Origin: an uncultured Megasphaera sp.
Lineage (GTDB): Bacteria; Bacillota; Negativicutes; Veillonellales; Megasphaeraceae
Length of the DNA: 23,137 nt
Direction: 5' to 3'
Assembly (NCBI GenBank): GCA_902464195.1
Contig: CABQJB010000010.1
Span: forward strand, 1-23,137
Within the stretch, counting starts at the first letter, position 1; each line of letters begins with the position of its first letter. Of the stretch, positions 15,268 through 23,137 are shown piece by piece. Position numbers and translations under genes: made by a program. Below the pieces are notes generated by a model, which saw only the letters and a program-made list of their open reading frames with translations, made no database searches and was not told the origin of the DNA.

Positions 15268-15846
15268 ATGTCAGATGTAAAGAGTGTACTCTTCGTCGGT
15301 GTCGGCGGCCAGGGTACGATATTAGCCAGCAAAATCCTCACCATCGGCCTGATTGAATATGGGTACGATGTCAAGATGTCCGAAGTCCACGGCATGAGTC
15401 AGCGCGGCGGCAGCGTCAGCACGCAGGTCCGTTTTGGCAAAAAGGTCTACTCGCCCATCATCGGCGAAGGCTCAGCGGATATCCTCGTCTCCTTTGAAGA
15501 AATGGAAGCCGCCCGCTATGCCCGGTTCCTGAAGAAAGACGGCAGTATGGTCGTCAATATGACGCAGATTCCGTCCCTGCCCGTCCTTTCCGGTGCCTGC
15601 CCGTATCCGCAGGGCATTATTGAAGAACTGAAAAAACACGTTCCCGTCCGGGACCTCGATGCGACGAAAATAGCCACCGACCTGGGCAATCCCAAGAGTG
15701 CCAACGTCGTCCTCCTGGGCGCCCTCATCGAAGCCCTTGGCCTTCATGATATCGACTGGAAGCGCATCATTGCCAAAACGGTGAAGCCAGCCTTTGCCGA
15801 CATCAACGTAAAAGCCTTTGATGCCGGTATGGCTGCGGCCAGATAG
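15268..15846 (+). CDS. iorB: Indolepyruvate:ferredoxin oxidoreductase, beta (gamma-type) subunit
   Basis: IorB is the 192-residue partner of IorA, of the POR gamma-subunit fold. It shows VGVGGQGTILASKIL near the N-terminus and SEVHGMSQRGGSVSTQVRFG, both standard for this family. The ATG at 15268 is preferred over upstream in-frame possibilities because it lies just after the iorA stop, has GGGGG (15254-15258) 9 bases upstream, and the family starts directly before the VGGQG motif. It ends 13 bases before the CoA-transferase gene. Confidence 0.96.
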   Translation: MSDVKSVLFVGVGGQGTILASKILTIGLIEYGYDVKMSEVHGMSQRGGSVSTQVRFGKKVYSPIIGEGSADILVSFEEMEAARYARFLKKDGSMVVNMTQIPSLPVLSGACPYPQGIIEELKKHVPVRDLDATKIATDLGNPKSANVVLLGALIEALGLHDIDWKRIIAKTVKPAFADINVKAFDAGMAAAR

Positions 15847-15859
15847 TGAGGTGGCGGCA

Positions 15860-17197
<1,338 letters not shown>

Positions 17198-17201
17198 CCA
17201 A

Positions 17202-17342
17202 TCAGGATACTAAATAGACGTCTTTGCGGATTTGGGCCAGCTGTTGTAAGTCCGGGCTGAAACCGTGGATACTGAAGAGCATATAAATAACGTTTCGCTG
17301 CTGCTTATGCCAATCGACATAGGCAGCTTTTTTTTCGAGGTT
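17202..17342 (-). pseudogene. Remnant: C-terminus of an AAA ATPase of the DUF234/archaeal-type family
   Basis: On the minus strand a short open frame of 46 codons ends at a TGA (17204-17202). It includes AAYVDWHKQQRNVIYMLFS, IHGFSPDLQQLAQIRKDV and a final YLVS. The pattern 'FS..GF...L..LA..R.DV.LVS' is the usual end of Walker-ATPases with a C-terminal DUF234 nuclease-like domain (family recognised from memory). An in-frame TAA just upstream (17345-17343) and the AT-rich non-coding sequence beyond leave no room for the rest of the gene, so it is a decayed fragment. Its lysine codons supply the T-run of the terminator listed at 17300-17335. It lies exactly at the shift from GC-rich to AT-rich sequence. 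Confidence 0.65.
17300..17335 (+). terminator. Intrinsic terminator after the ior-CoA-transferase operon
   Basis: GCTGCTTATG (17300-17309) pairs with CATAGGCAGC (17318-17327), a 10-bp stem with two G-T pairs and an 8-base loop, followed by eight T. It lies about 100 bases after the CoA-transferase stop. It overlaps the minus-strand gene remnant, so it may have arisen from decayed coding sequence, but its form is that of a working terminator. Confidence 0.75.
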
Positions 17343-17578
17343 TTAATATTATACTTTGAAATATAATATTTTCAAATATAATTCAATGGTCCATATATTA
17401 TTAATGCGATTCATTTTTGGACTACCAATTTCTTGCTATGATAAGGGAAGATACATTATATTCACAGGTATCATATGGTCCGATTTTAAACCATTAGTGA
17501 AGGTTTAGTGACGGGGGATGGATTTAAAAGAGCGCTTATTTCTGCGGATTGTGAAGTGTTTTTTTTATTTCCTATATT
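17343..17578. promoter_or_regulatory. AT-rich control region upstream of the hydroxy-acid operon, with inverted repeats
   Basis: No convincing reading frame on either strand. Inverted repeats that could bind a regulator: TTTGAAA-N8-TTTCAAA (17355-17376), ATGG-T-CCAT (17386-17394), and TAAACC-N9-GGTTTA (17487-17507). The last lies about 90 bases before the -24 element at 17579, a normal place for a sigma-54 activator site. The sequence ATGGTCC recurs at 17475-17481. Which repeat, if any, is functional cannot be told from sequence alone. Confidence 0.45.
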
Positions 17579-17594
17579 TGGCACAAAAATTACA
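17579..17594 (+). promoter_or_regulatory. Sigma-54 (-24/-12) promoter for the maoC-permease-CoA-transferase-dehydrogenase operon
   Basis: TGGCACAAAAATTACA has a perfect TGGCAC -24 block and correct spacing to TTACA, one base from the -12 consensus TTGCA. TTACATATATAT is identical to the site before iorA at 13416. It lies 81 bases before the first ATG of the operon. Sequence and context (rpoN plus two activators in the window) support it. Confidence 0.75.
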
Positions 17595-17675
17595 TATATA
17601 TAAGCGAATAGGAAATACTGCAGTATATCTTAATCGTATCGTAAAGTTTATTATGTCGAGAATGGAGGAATTACT

Positions 17676-18113
17676 ATGATTAAACATGATTCTTTTGTAC
17701 GTACTTGCCCGTATAACGAAATTGAAATTGGAGATTCGTTTTCTGTCAGTAAGCAAGTTAGTCAGGCGGATGTTGTTAATTTTGCAGGAATTGTTGGTGA
17801 TTTTAATCCTATCCATGTAAATCCTCAATATGCCGCTAAAACTCGTTTTGGTCGTAATTTAGCTCATGGTATGCTCACAGCCTCTTTTATTTCTACGTGC
17901 ATTGGCTGCGGCCTTCCAGGAAATAATGCACTGTATCTTTCTCAAAATCTTAAATTTGTCAAACCTGTTTATATCGGTGATACCGTTACAGCTTCTGTAG
18001 AAGTTACTGAAAAGAAAGATAAGCATCAAATTCTTATCTTAAAAACAACCGTTGAAAACCAGGATGGGGAGGTCGTTATTGAAGGTCAGGCCGCTGTTAT
18101 GGTTATGAAGTAG
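17676..18113 (+). CDS. MaoC-family (R)-specific enoyl-CoA hydratase
   Basis: This 145-residue hot-dog-fold hydratase reversibly adds water to trans-2-enoyl-CoA. The hydratase-2 motif is intact: GDFNPIHVNPQYAAKTRFGRNLAHGML, with Asp42 and His47 as the catalytic pair, as in PhaJ. A single hot-dog unit means it works as a dimer. The ATG has GGAGG 7 bases upstream. It is the first gene of a four-gene operon with a permease, a class III CoA-transferase and an acyl-CoA dehydrogenase, so it probably runs in the dehydration direction on a 3-hydroxyacyl-CoA (inference). Codons are AT-rich compared with the genes left of 17200. Confidence 0.92.
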   Translation: MIKHDSFVRTCPYNEIEIGDSFSVSKQVSQADVVNFAGIVGDFNPIHVNPQYAAKTRFGRNLAHGMLTASFISTCIGCGLPGNNALYLSQNLKFVKPVYIGDTVTASVEVTEKKDKHQILILKTTVENQDGEVVIEGQAAVMVMK

Positions 18114-18154
18114 AAGATAAAGTTGCATATTACTCAAAAAGGAGCGATATACAC

Positions 18155-19570
18155 ATGATGTTCGGCGTAGTTATCATTGTCCTTAGTTTGGCAGGCTTAA
18201 TTGCATTTGCTTATCGAGGTTTTTCAGTAATTATGATGGCTCCTATTATGGCGCTTCTGGCAGCTACATTGTCGGGATTTGCTATTATGCCATCCTATAC
18301 TGAATTATTTATGGGTAAAGCGGTTACTTACATCAAATCATTTTTCCCTATTTTTTTATTGGGGGCCATCTTTGGTAAAGTCATGGAGGACACGGGTTTG
18401 GCCAAAAGCATAGCTGAAGCGATTATTAAAGGATTGGGCAAAGAACCGCATAAAGCCATTATATCTATTGTGATTGCGGCAGCGTTTCTGACCTATGGAG
18501 GCGTCAGCGCATTTGTTGTTGTTTTTGCGGTTTATCCATTTGCAGCGGCTCTTTTTAAAGAAGCTGACTATCCTAAAAGGCTTTTACCGGCAGTTCTTGC
18601 TTTGGGATCTTTTACGGCAACAATGGACTGCCTGCCAGGGACTCCACAAATTCAAAATATTATACCCACCGCTTACTTTGGTACTAATTTGTATGCAGCT
18701 CCGGTATCCGGTATTATTGGCGGATTACTTATTTATGGCTTGGGTGTCTTATATCTAACCCGCTGTTTGAAAAAAGCAGTCGCCAATGGTGAAGGGTATG
18801 GGAATCATACCGTTAATGAACCAGAACAAGCGGATAATGGGTCCTTAGTATCGTGGAAGTTGGCTTGTATTCCTTTACTGGCTGTTTTGCTCATTAATTT
18901 TTCCATCACAGAGTATGCAGTCTGGCATCCGGCTGTTTTGGAACCTTTTCAAGCAATGAAAGGCGTTCCCTTAGTTGCAGTGGAAGTTAAAAAGGTAGCA
19001 AGCATCTGGTCGATTATCATCGCACTCGTTGCAGGGATTTTCCTGGCGCTCATTATCGGCAAAGGTAAAATAAAGTCGGTTGACCGGTTGACCCATATCC
19101 TTAATGCCGGGGCTATTGGGTCCCTGCTAGCTATTATGAATACCGCTTCTGAAGTTGGTTACGGCAATGTTATTGCTCAACTGCCAGGTTTTCAATCCGT
19201 GGCCCAGGCATTAATCAATATTCACTTAGGCGGCACACCTTTATTGTCAGAGGCTATCAGCGTTACAACGTTAGCGGGAATTACAGGTTCTGCATCAGGT
19301 GGTATGGCGATTGCATTAGAACTAATGGCCCCTGACTGGCTTACTTGGGCCAATTCAATTAACATGAGTCCGGATATTCTTCATCGTGTTGCGTCTATGG
19401 CTTCAGGGGGAATGGATACATTGCCGCATAATGGAGCTATTATTACGCTATTGGCTGTTTGCGGATTAACGCATCGCTCATCGTATAAAAATATTTTTGT
19501 GATTACTCTGCTTAAGACCTTTGCTGTATTTTTTATTATTGTTTTGTATACAATTACTGGCATATATTAA
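18155..19570 (+). CDS. GntP-family permease, probably for a hydroxy or carboxylic acid
   Basis: A 471-residue inner-membrane protein made of many hydrophobic stretches spread along its whole length, with a polar loop around residues 208-230. LNAGAIGSLLAIMNTASEVGYGNVI and ITGSASGGMAIALELMAP match the conserved half of GntP/gluconate and 3-hydroxybutyrate permeases. Known members import sugar acids, 3-hydroxybutyrate and similar anions with protons. The ATG has AAAAAGGAG upstream; the gene lies 41 bases after the hydratase gene. Its place beside CoA-activating and dehydrating enzymes suggests that it imports the hydroxy acid they use. The substrate is not readable from sequence. Confidence 0.88.
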   Translation: MMFGVVIIVLSLAGLIAFAYRGFSVIMMAPIMALLAATLSGFAIMPSYTELFMGKAVTYIKSFFPIFLLGAIFGKVMEDTGLAKSIAEAIIKGLGKEPHKAIISIVIAAAFLTYGGVSAFVVVFAVYPFAAALFKEADYPKRLLPAVLALGSFTATMDCLPGTPQIQNIIPTAYFGTNLYAAPVSGIIGGLLIYGLGVLYLTRCLKKAVANGEGYGNHTVNEPEQADNGSLVSWKLACIPLLAVLLINFSITEYAVWHPAVLEPFQAMKGVPLVAVEVKKVASIWSIIIALVAGIFLALIIGKGKIKSVDRLTHILNAGAIGSLLAIMNTASEVGYGNVIAQLPGFQSVAQALINIHLGGTPLLSEAISVTTLAGITGSASGGMAIALELMAPDWLTWANSINMSPDILHRVASMASGGMDTLPHNGAIITLLAVCGLTHRSSYKNIFVITLLKTFAVFFIIVLYTITGIY

Positions 19571-19615
19571 AAATGTTGCCAGAAAATTCATTTTATATTG
19601 TTAGGAGGAATTGAT

Positions 19616-20854
19616 ATGTTTCAACCATTAAAAGGTGTCAAGATTGTTGACTTAACCTATTTTGTAGCGGGACCTGGTGCTACGAAAATGCTTGCGGATT
19701 GGGGCGCAGATGTTATTAAAGTTGAACCGCCTTTTGGCGATCCCGGCAGAGCTACAGGGGGCACCATGTTATGCCCGATTGAAAAAGACTGCAATCCTTG
19801 GTACAGTGCGTACAACTATAATAAACGGGGATTGGCTCTGAATCTGAAAACAGAAGAAGGGAAGGCGATTCTTGGAAAGATATTACAGACAGCTAACGTT
19901 TTTGTTTCCAGTTACCGGACCCAGGCGTTAAAAAAACTGGGATTGGACTATGAAACATTGCATAGTAAATTTCCGCATCTTATCTGGGCCCAAGTCAATG
20001 GATACGGTGATTTTGGACCGGCCAAGGACAATCCCGGCTTTGATGTAGTAGCATTTTGGGCGCGCTCCGGTGCGATGATGGATTTTATTGAAAAAGGCAG
20101 TTCGCCATTAAATGCCCCTATTGCTTTTGGTGATGGGACGACAGCATCCACCTTTGCTGGTGGTATTGCCGGTGCATTATATTCTCAGGCTAAGACAGGA
20201 AAAGGCTGCAAGGTCATGATCTCCTTATATAATCAGGCGTTGTGGAATAACGGGGCTATTGTTGTTTCTTCACAATATGGCGATACCTATCCTAAGAGCC
20301 GTAAAAATTCCACCTCTCCGCTGTTAGATAGTTTTCAATGCTCTGATGGCAAATGGATTTTTATTTGTATTTTGCAGCATGAACGATTTTATCCTGTATT
20401 GATGCGGGATGTTTTGGGGCGGCCTGAATTAGCAGATGATCCAAGATTCAGCACTCCTGCTGCAGCCAAAGAACATGCATCTGAACTTATTGCTATCATC
20501 AGTGAAGAATTTGCTAAATATACCCGGGATGAAATGGCTTCCCGCTTGAGCAAGGCTGATATTGCCTACGATTTCATTCAGCATGTAAAAGATACACTTA
20601 ATGATCCCCAGGCGTTGGAAAACAAATATATTGTCCCGCTTAAGAATCTGGATGGGACAGAAACAAAAACCGCTATGACGCCGGTACGTTTTTCCGAAGC
20701 AGAACCGCAAACTGTTGATGATATTGCGCCAGTATTCAAATGCCAGGCACCGGGAATCGGGCAGGATTCTATTTCTATCTTAAAAGAATATGGCTATACG
20801 GAAGAAGAAATACAGAACTATATCGATTCTGGTGCAGTCGTTGCTTCTAAATAG
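19616..20854 (+). CDS. Class III CoA-transferase (CaiB/BaiF family, FldA/HadA-like)
   Basis: A 412-residue family III transferase, which moves CoA between an acyl-CoA and a free acid through an aspartyl-CoA anhydride. The catalytic aspartate is expected at Asp173 in AFGDGTTAST, in line with Asp169 of formyl-CoA transferase. The overall pattern (ADWGADVIKVEPPFGDPGR, YNKRGLALNLKTEEGK, LDYETLHSKFPHLIWAQ, GYGDFGPAKDNPGFD, and the tail ILKEYGYTEEEIQNY) closely follows phenyllactate and 2-hydroxyisocaproate CoA-transferases (FldA, HadA), recalled from memory. The ATG at 19616 is chosen because AGGAGG lies 7 bases before it; the in-frame TTG at 19598 has none. It presumably activates the acid brought in by the permease. 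Substrate unproven. Confidence 0.92.
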   Translation: MFQPLKGVKIVDLTYFVAGPGATKMLADWGADVIKVEPPFGDPGRATGGTMLCPIEKDCNPWYSAYNYNKRGLALNLKTEEGKAILGKILQTANVFVSSYRTQALKKLGLDYETLHSKFPHLIWAQVNGYGDFGPAKDNPGFDVVAFWARSGAMMDFIEKGSSPLNAPIAFGDGTTASTFAGGIAGALYSQAKTGKGCKVMISLYNQALWNNGAIVVSSQYGDTYPKSRKNSTSPLLDSFQCSDGKWIFICILQHERFYPVLMRDVLGRPELADDPRFSTPAAAKEHASELIAIISEEFAKYTRDEMASRLSKADIAYDFIQHVKDTLNDPQALENKYIVPLKNLDGTETKTAMTPVRFSEAEPQTVDDIAPVFKCQAPGIGQDSISILKEYGYTEEEIQNYIDSGAVVASK

Positions 20855-20877
20855 CTGTAATTGTAAAGGAGATAACT

Positions 20878-22017
20878 ATGTTTAAATTGACAGAAGAACA
20901 ACAGGATATTCAGAATCTTGTACGCCGGTATGCCCAGGAAAAAATAAAGCCCTTGGCTGATGAAATCGATAAAGAAGGCCGGTTTCCTAAAGAAAACATT
21001 CAGGGGCTTACAGAGCTGGGAATCATGGGCTTAAATATTCCAGAATCGTATGGTGGCACAGAAATGGATGAAATGTGTAAAGTCCTGGCTATTTCTGAAG
21101 TAGCACAATGCTGTGCCAGTACTGCCGAAATTTTGGCTGTGCATTTATTAGTCAATGATATTATTCTGCGCCAGGGTTCAGAGGAACAGAAAAAAATCTT
21201 TCTGCCTGAAGCGGCGGAAGGCCATTTAGGAGCTTTTGCATTGACCGAAGCTAATGCAGGAACTGATGCGGGTGGATTGCAGACTAAAGCTGTATACAAA
21301 GATGGGCAGTTTATTTTAAATGGTGCAAAATGCTTTATCAGTAATATGGGGCCTGATGAAGGCGATCATATTGTAGTTATCGCACTGACAGATAAAGAAA
21401 AAGGAAGTCATGGCGGTATGACAGCATTTCTTCTGCACCGTAATATGCCCGGAATTTCCATTGGCAAGACAGAATGCAAGATGGGGATTCGCGGGGCTGC
21501 CGTATCAGAAGTGGTCTTTACCGATTGTGCGGTACCGGAAACAGCTGTCTTGGGTAAAGTAGGAGATGGTTTTAAGATTGCTATGAGTGGGCTTGATGGC
21601 GGTCGTATCGGGATTGCTGCTCAATCTTTAGGTATTGCTGATAGAGCCTTGCAGTTAGCCGTCAAGTATAGTAAAGAAAGGGTACAATTCCATAAACCGT
21701 TGGCGGCTAAACAAGGATTGCAGTGGTATATTGCTGATATGGCCACCAGATTGGAAGCCGCACGGGGACTGGTATATCGGGCAGCGTATACCCGGATGAA
21801 TGGCGGTGATGTATCGACAATTGCGGCTATGGCAAAATATTATGCGTCTGAAACGGCAGGCTTTATTTGTGATTTGTCGTTGCAAATGCATGGCGGGTAT
21901 GGCTACATGAAAGATTATGAAATCGAAAGATTGTATCGTGATGCTCGTATTCTGCGTATTTATGAAGGCACGAGCGAAGTGCAAAAGATGGTAATTGCTA
22001 GGAATGTATTAAAATAG
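20878..22017 (+). CDS. Acyl-CoA dehydrogenase (FAD, electron-transferring flavoprotein-type)
   Basis: A 379-residue short/medium-chain-type acyl-CoA dehydrogenase. FALTEANAGTDAGG and the GDGFKIAMSGLDGGRIGIAAQSLGIA stretch are standard; the catalytic base is Glu363 in RIYEGTSEVQ; LQMHGGYGYMKDYEIERLYRDARI is the family's C-terminal signature. In amino-acid fermenters such enzymes (for example AcdA with EtfAB) reduce enoyl-CoA and can bifurcate electrons; no etfAB lies in the window, so partner genes must be elsewhere. It is the last gene of the operon, 23 bases after the CoA-transferase, with AAAGGAG before the ATG, and is followed by a strong terminator. Acyl chain specificity cannot be read. 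Confidence 0.94.
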   Translation: MFKLTEEQQDIQNLVRRYAQEKIKPLADEIDKEGRFPKENIQGLTELGIMGLNIPESYGGTEMDEMCKVLAISEVAQCCASTAEILAVHLLVNDIILRQGSEEQKKIFLPEAAEGHLGAFALTEANAGTDAGGLQTKAVYKDGQFILNGAKCFISNMGPDEGDHIVVIALTDKEKGSHGGMTAFLLHRNMPGISIGKTECKMGIRGAAVSEVVFTDCAVPETAVLGKVGDGFKIAMSGLDGGRIGIAAQSLGIADRALQLAVKYSKERVQFHKPLAAKQGLQWYIADMATRLEAARGLVYRAAYTRMNGGDVSTIAAMAKYYASETAGFICDLSLQMHGGYGYMKDYEIERLYRDARILRIYEGTSEVQKMVIARNVLK

Positions 22018-22092
22018 TGTAGTATAAAACCATGCAAGATAAAAGCTGACTTGCCCACAGTCAGATAACTATGCAACAAGAAATTTCTGATT

Positions 22093-22135
22093 CGGGGATG
22101 CTATAATATAAACAATTATACATCCCCGTTTTTTT
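22093..22135 (+). terminator. Strong intrinsic terminator after the acyl-CoA dehydrogenase gene
   Basis: CGGGGATG (22093-22100) pairs perfectly with CATCCCCG (22121-22128), extended inward by TATAAT/ATTATA past one bulged C, with a 7-base loop, and followed by seven T (22129-22135). It ends the 17676-22017 operon and separates it from the next regulator. Confidence 0.92.
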
Positions 22136-22184
22136 ACTCTGACTGGGGAAAAAAGCTGTCTGCCTTTGAAAAGGGGGAATTTGC

Positions 22185-23137
22185 ATGGAAAAACAGGAAT
22201 ATAAGGAAAGTAAAATATTGAACCCTGACTCTATAACGGCATCTGATAATGATGATAGAGTAACGGTACTTCAAAAATTCAAAAAAATTCAAGATCTTTG
22301 CCGAAAATTAGATAAAATTATTGAATATGCGCCTGATGGCATTTATGTAACCGATGGCGAAGCCAATATTATCCGGGTTAATCCGGCTTTTTGCCAGATG
22401 TCAGGAATAGATCGAAAAGAAATTCTGGGAAAACCATCGCAAGAATTGGAAGATAATCACTTAGTATTGCAATCTAATCACCTGGAAGTAGTACGAAAGA
22501 AAAAAATCATCAGCAATATTGTCCATTATCCCCAAAATAACAAGACCGCTTTAGTTACAAGTATTCCCGTATTGGATAATCAAGATCGTATAGAATTGAT
22601 TGTCAGCAGCACGCGTGATTTAACTGAATTAAACGAATTGAAAGATAAGTTGGCGGCGGAACATGAAAAAACTATTCGTTACGAAAAACAAATAGAATTC
22701 ATAAAGGATACAACGCAGGAAAAATTGATTGCTGTAGATAAGAGGATGTTGGATTTACTTTACATGGCCAGACGAGTTGCCTTTGTCGATGCCTCGGTAT
22801 TAATCACAGGGGAAACCGGTTGTGGTAAAGAGGAAGTAGCTCACTATATTCATGACAACAGTAACCGTGCGGATAAGCCTTTTATCGCTATTAATTGCGG
22901 GGCTATCCCAGAAGATTTAGTGGAAAGTGAACTTTTTGGATATGAAAAGGGAGCTTTTACCGGTGCCCGTTCAGAAGGGAAGATTGGTATCTTTGAAGCC
23001 GCGCGTGGAGGTACTGTATTTTTAGATGAGGTGGGAGAATTATCATTATCGACACAGGTGAAATTACTAAGAGCCATAGAAAATCGCATTATTCATCATG
23101 TAGGCGGAGTAAAAAATATCTCTATAGATATTCGCAT
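22185..23137 (+). CDS. Sigma-54-dependent transcriptional activator, PAS-AAA+ (3' end beyond the window)
   Basis: The frame opened by the ATG at 22185 (AAGGGGGAA upstream) stays open to the window edge, giving the first 317 residues. After a charged N-terminus comes a PAS domain (about residues 40-155, IIEYAPDGIYVTDGEANIIRVNPAFCQMSG), a coiled-coil-like linker (LNELKDKLAAEHEKTIRYEKQIEF), then the AAA+ domain with Walker A GETGCGKE, the sigma-54 contact loop GAFTGA, and Walker B GGTVFLDEVGEL. The HTH is outside the window. Compared with the activator at 11396-13276 it lacks PrpR_N and has the canonical GAFTGA loop. Immediately downstream of the operon with the -24/-12 promoter at 17579, it is the likely activator of that operon, with the acid or an acyl-CoA as possible signal (inference). 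Confidence 0.93.
   Translation, partial: MEKQEYKESKILNPDSITASDNDDRVTVLQKFKKIQDLCRKLDKIIEYAPDGIYVTDGEANIIRVNPAFCQMSGIDRKEILGKPSQELEDNHLVLQSNHLEVVRKKKIISNIVHYPQNNKTALVTSIPVLDNQDRIELIVSSTRDLTELNELKDKLAAEHEKTIRYEKQIEFIKDTTQEKLIAVDKRMLDLLYMARRVAFVDASVLITGETGCGKEEVAHYIHDNSNRADKPFIAINCGAIPEDLVESELFGYEKGAFTGARSEGKIGIFEAARGGTVFLDEVGELSLSTQVKLLRAIENRIIHHVGGVKNISIDIR

Noticed and set aside
17419..17438. TTGGACTACCAATTTCTTGC as a sigma-54 promoter
   Set aside because: GG and GC are four bases too far apart for a -24/-12 element; the site at 17579 has the right spacing.
22102..22107. Perfect TATAAT as a -10 box for the downstream regulator gene
   Set aside because: It forms the inner stem of the terminator and no -35-like hexamer lies 16-18 bases upstream.

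Overview
The window looks like a chromosomal segment of a strictly anaerobic, amino-acid- and lactate-type fermenter of the Firmicutes, most likely the Negativicutes (a Megasphaera-like organism). This rests on the gene content ([FeFe]- and [NiFe]-hydrogenase maturation, ferredoxin-dependent 2-oxoacid oxidation, CoA-transferases, GGAGG-type ribosome binding sites) and on style of intergenic repeat. No rRNA, tRNA or other taxonomic marker is present, so the genus is an inference.

Left part (1-11399, plus strand). The 3' part of hypF is followed by a 275-base spacer holding two copies of a 90-base repeat and a double hairpin. A tightly packed run then begins: hypC-hypD-hypE ([NiFe] centre Fe(CN)2CO assembly), three nitrogenase-like genes in the order catalytic subunit A, catalytic subunit B, NifH-like reductase, then hydF ([FeFe] H-cluster scaffold), an aspartase-family lyase and rpoN (sigma-54). 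Genes from hypC to hydF overlap or lie at most 16 bases apart and were probably co-transcribed. The nitrogenase-like trio between the maturation genes of two different hydrogenase types is the most striking item here: the NifH-like protein keeps every Fe-S and nucleotide-binding residue, while the two catalytic-like subunits share out cysteines roughly 3+1, as in dark-operative protochlorophyllide reductase-type enzymes. The substrate is unknown.

Middle part (11396-17197). A PrpR_N-PAS-AAA+-Fis sigma-54 activator runs on the minus strand, its end overlapping the end of rpoN by 4 bases. Divergent from it lies iorA-iorB-CoA-transferase, a predicted pathway from aryl- or other 2-oxoacids to acyl-CoA, reduced ferredoxin and free acid. 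A -24/-12 type element precedes iorA.

Right part (17198-23137). A gene remnant on the minus strand (C-terminus of an ATPase) marks a boundary, after which base composition drops visibly (by hand count 62% GC at 7501-7560, 38% at 18181-18240, 45% at 21241-21300). An AT-rich control region with a -24/-12 element precedes a four-gene operon: MaoC-type hydratase, GntP-type permease, class III CoA-transferase of the FldA/HadA kind, and acyl-CoA dehydrogenase. It ends in a strong terminator and is followed by a second sigma-54 activator (PAS-AAA+), cut by the window edge. The operon reads as uptake, CoA activation, dehydration and reduction of a hydroxy acid.

Taken together, rpoN, two sigma-54 activators and two promoters sharing an identical TTACATATATAT -12 region form one visible regulatory layer over two CoA-linked fermentation pathways.
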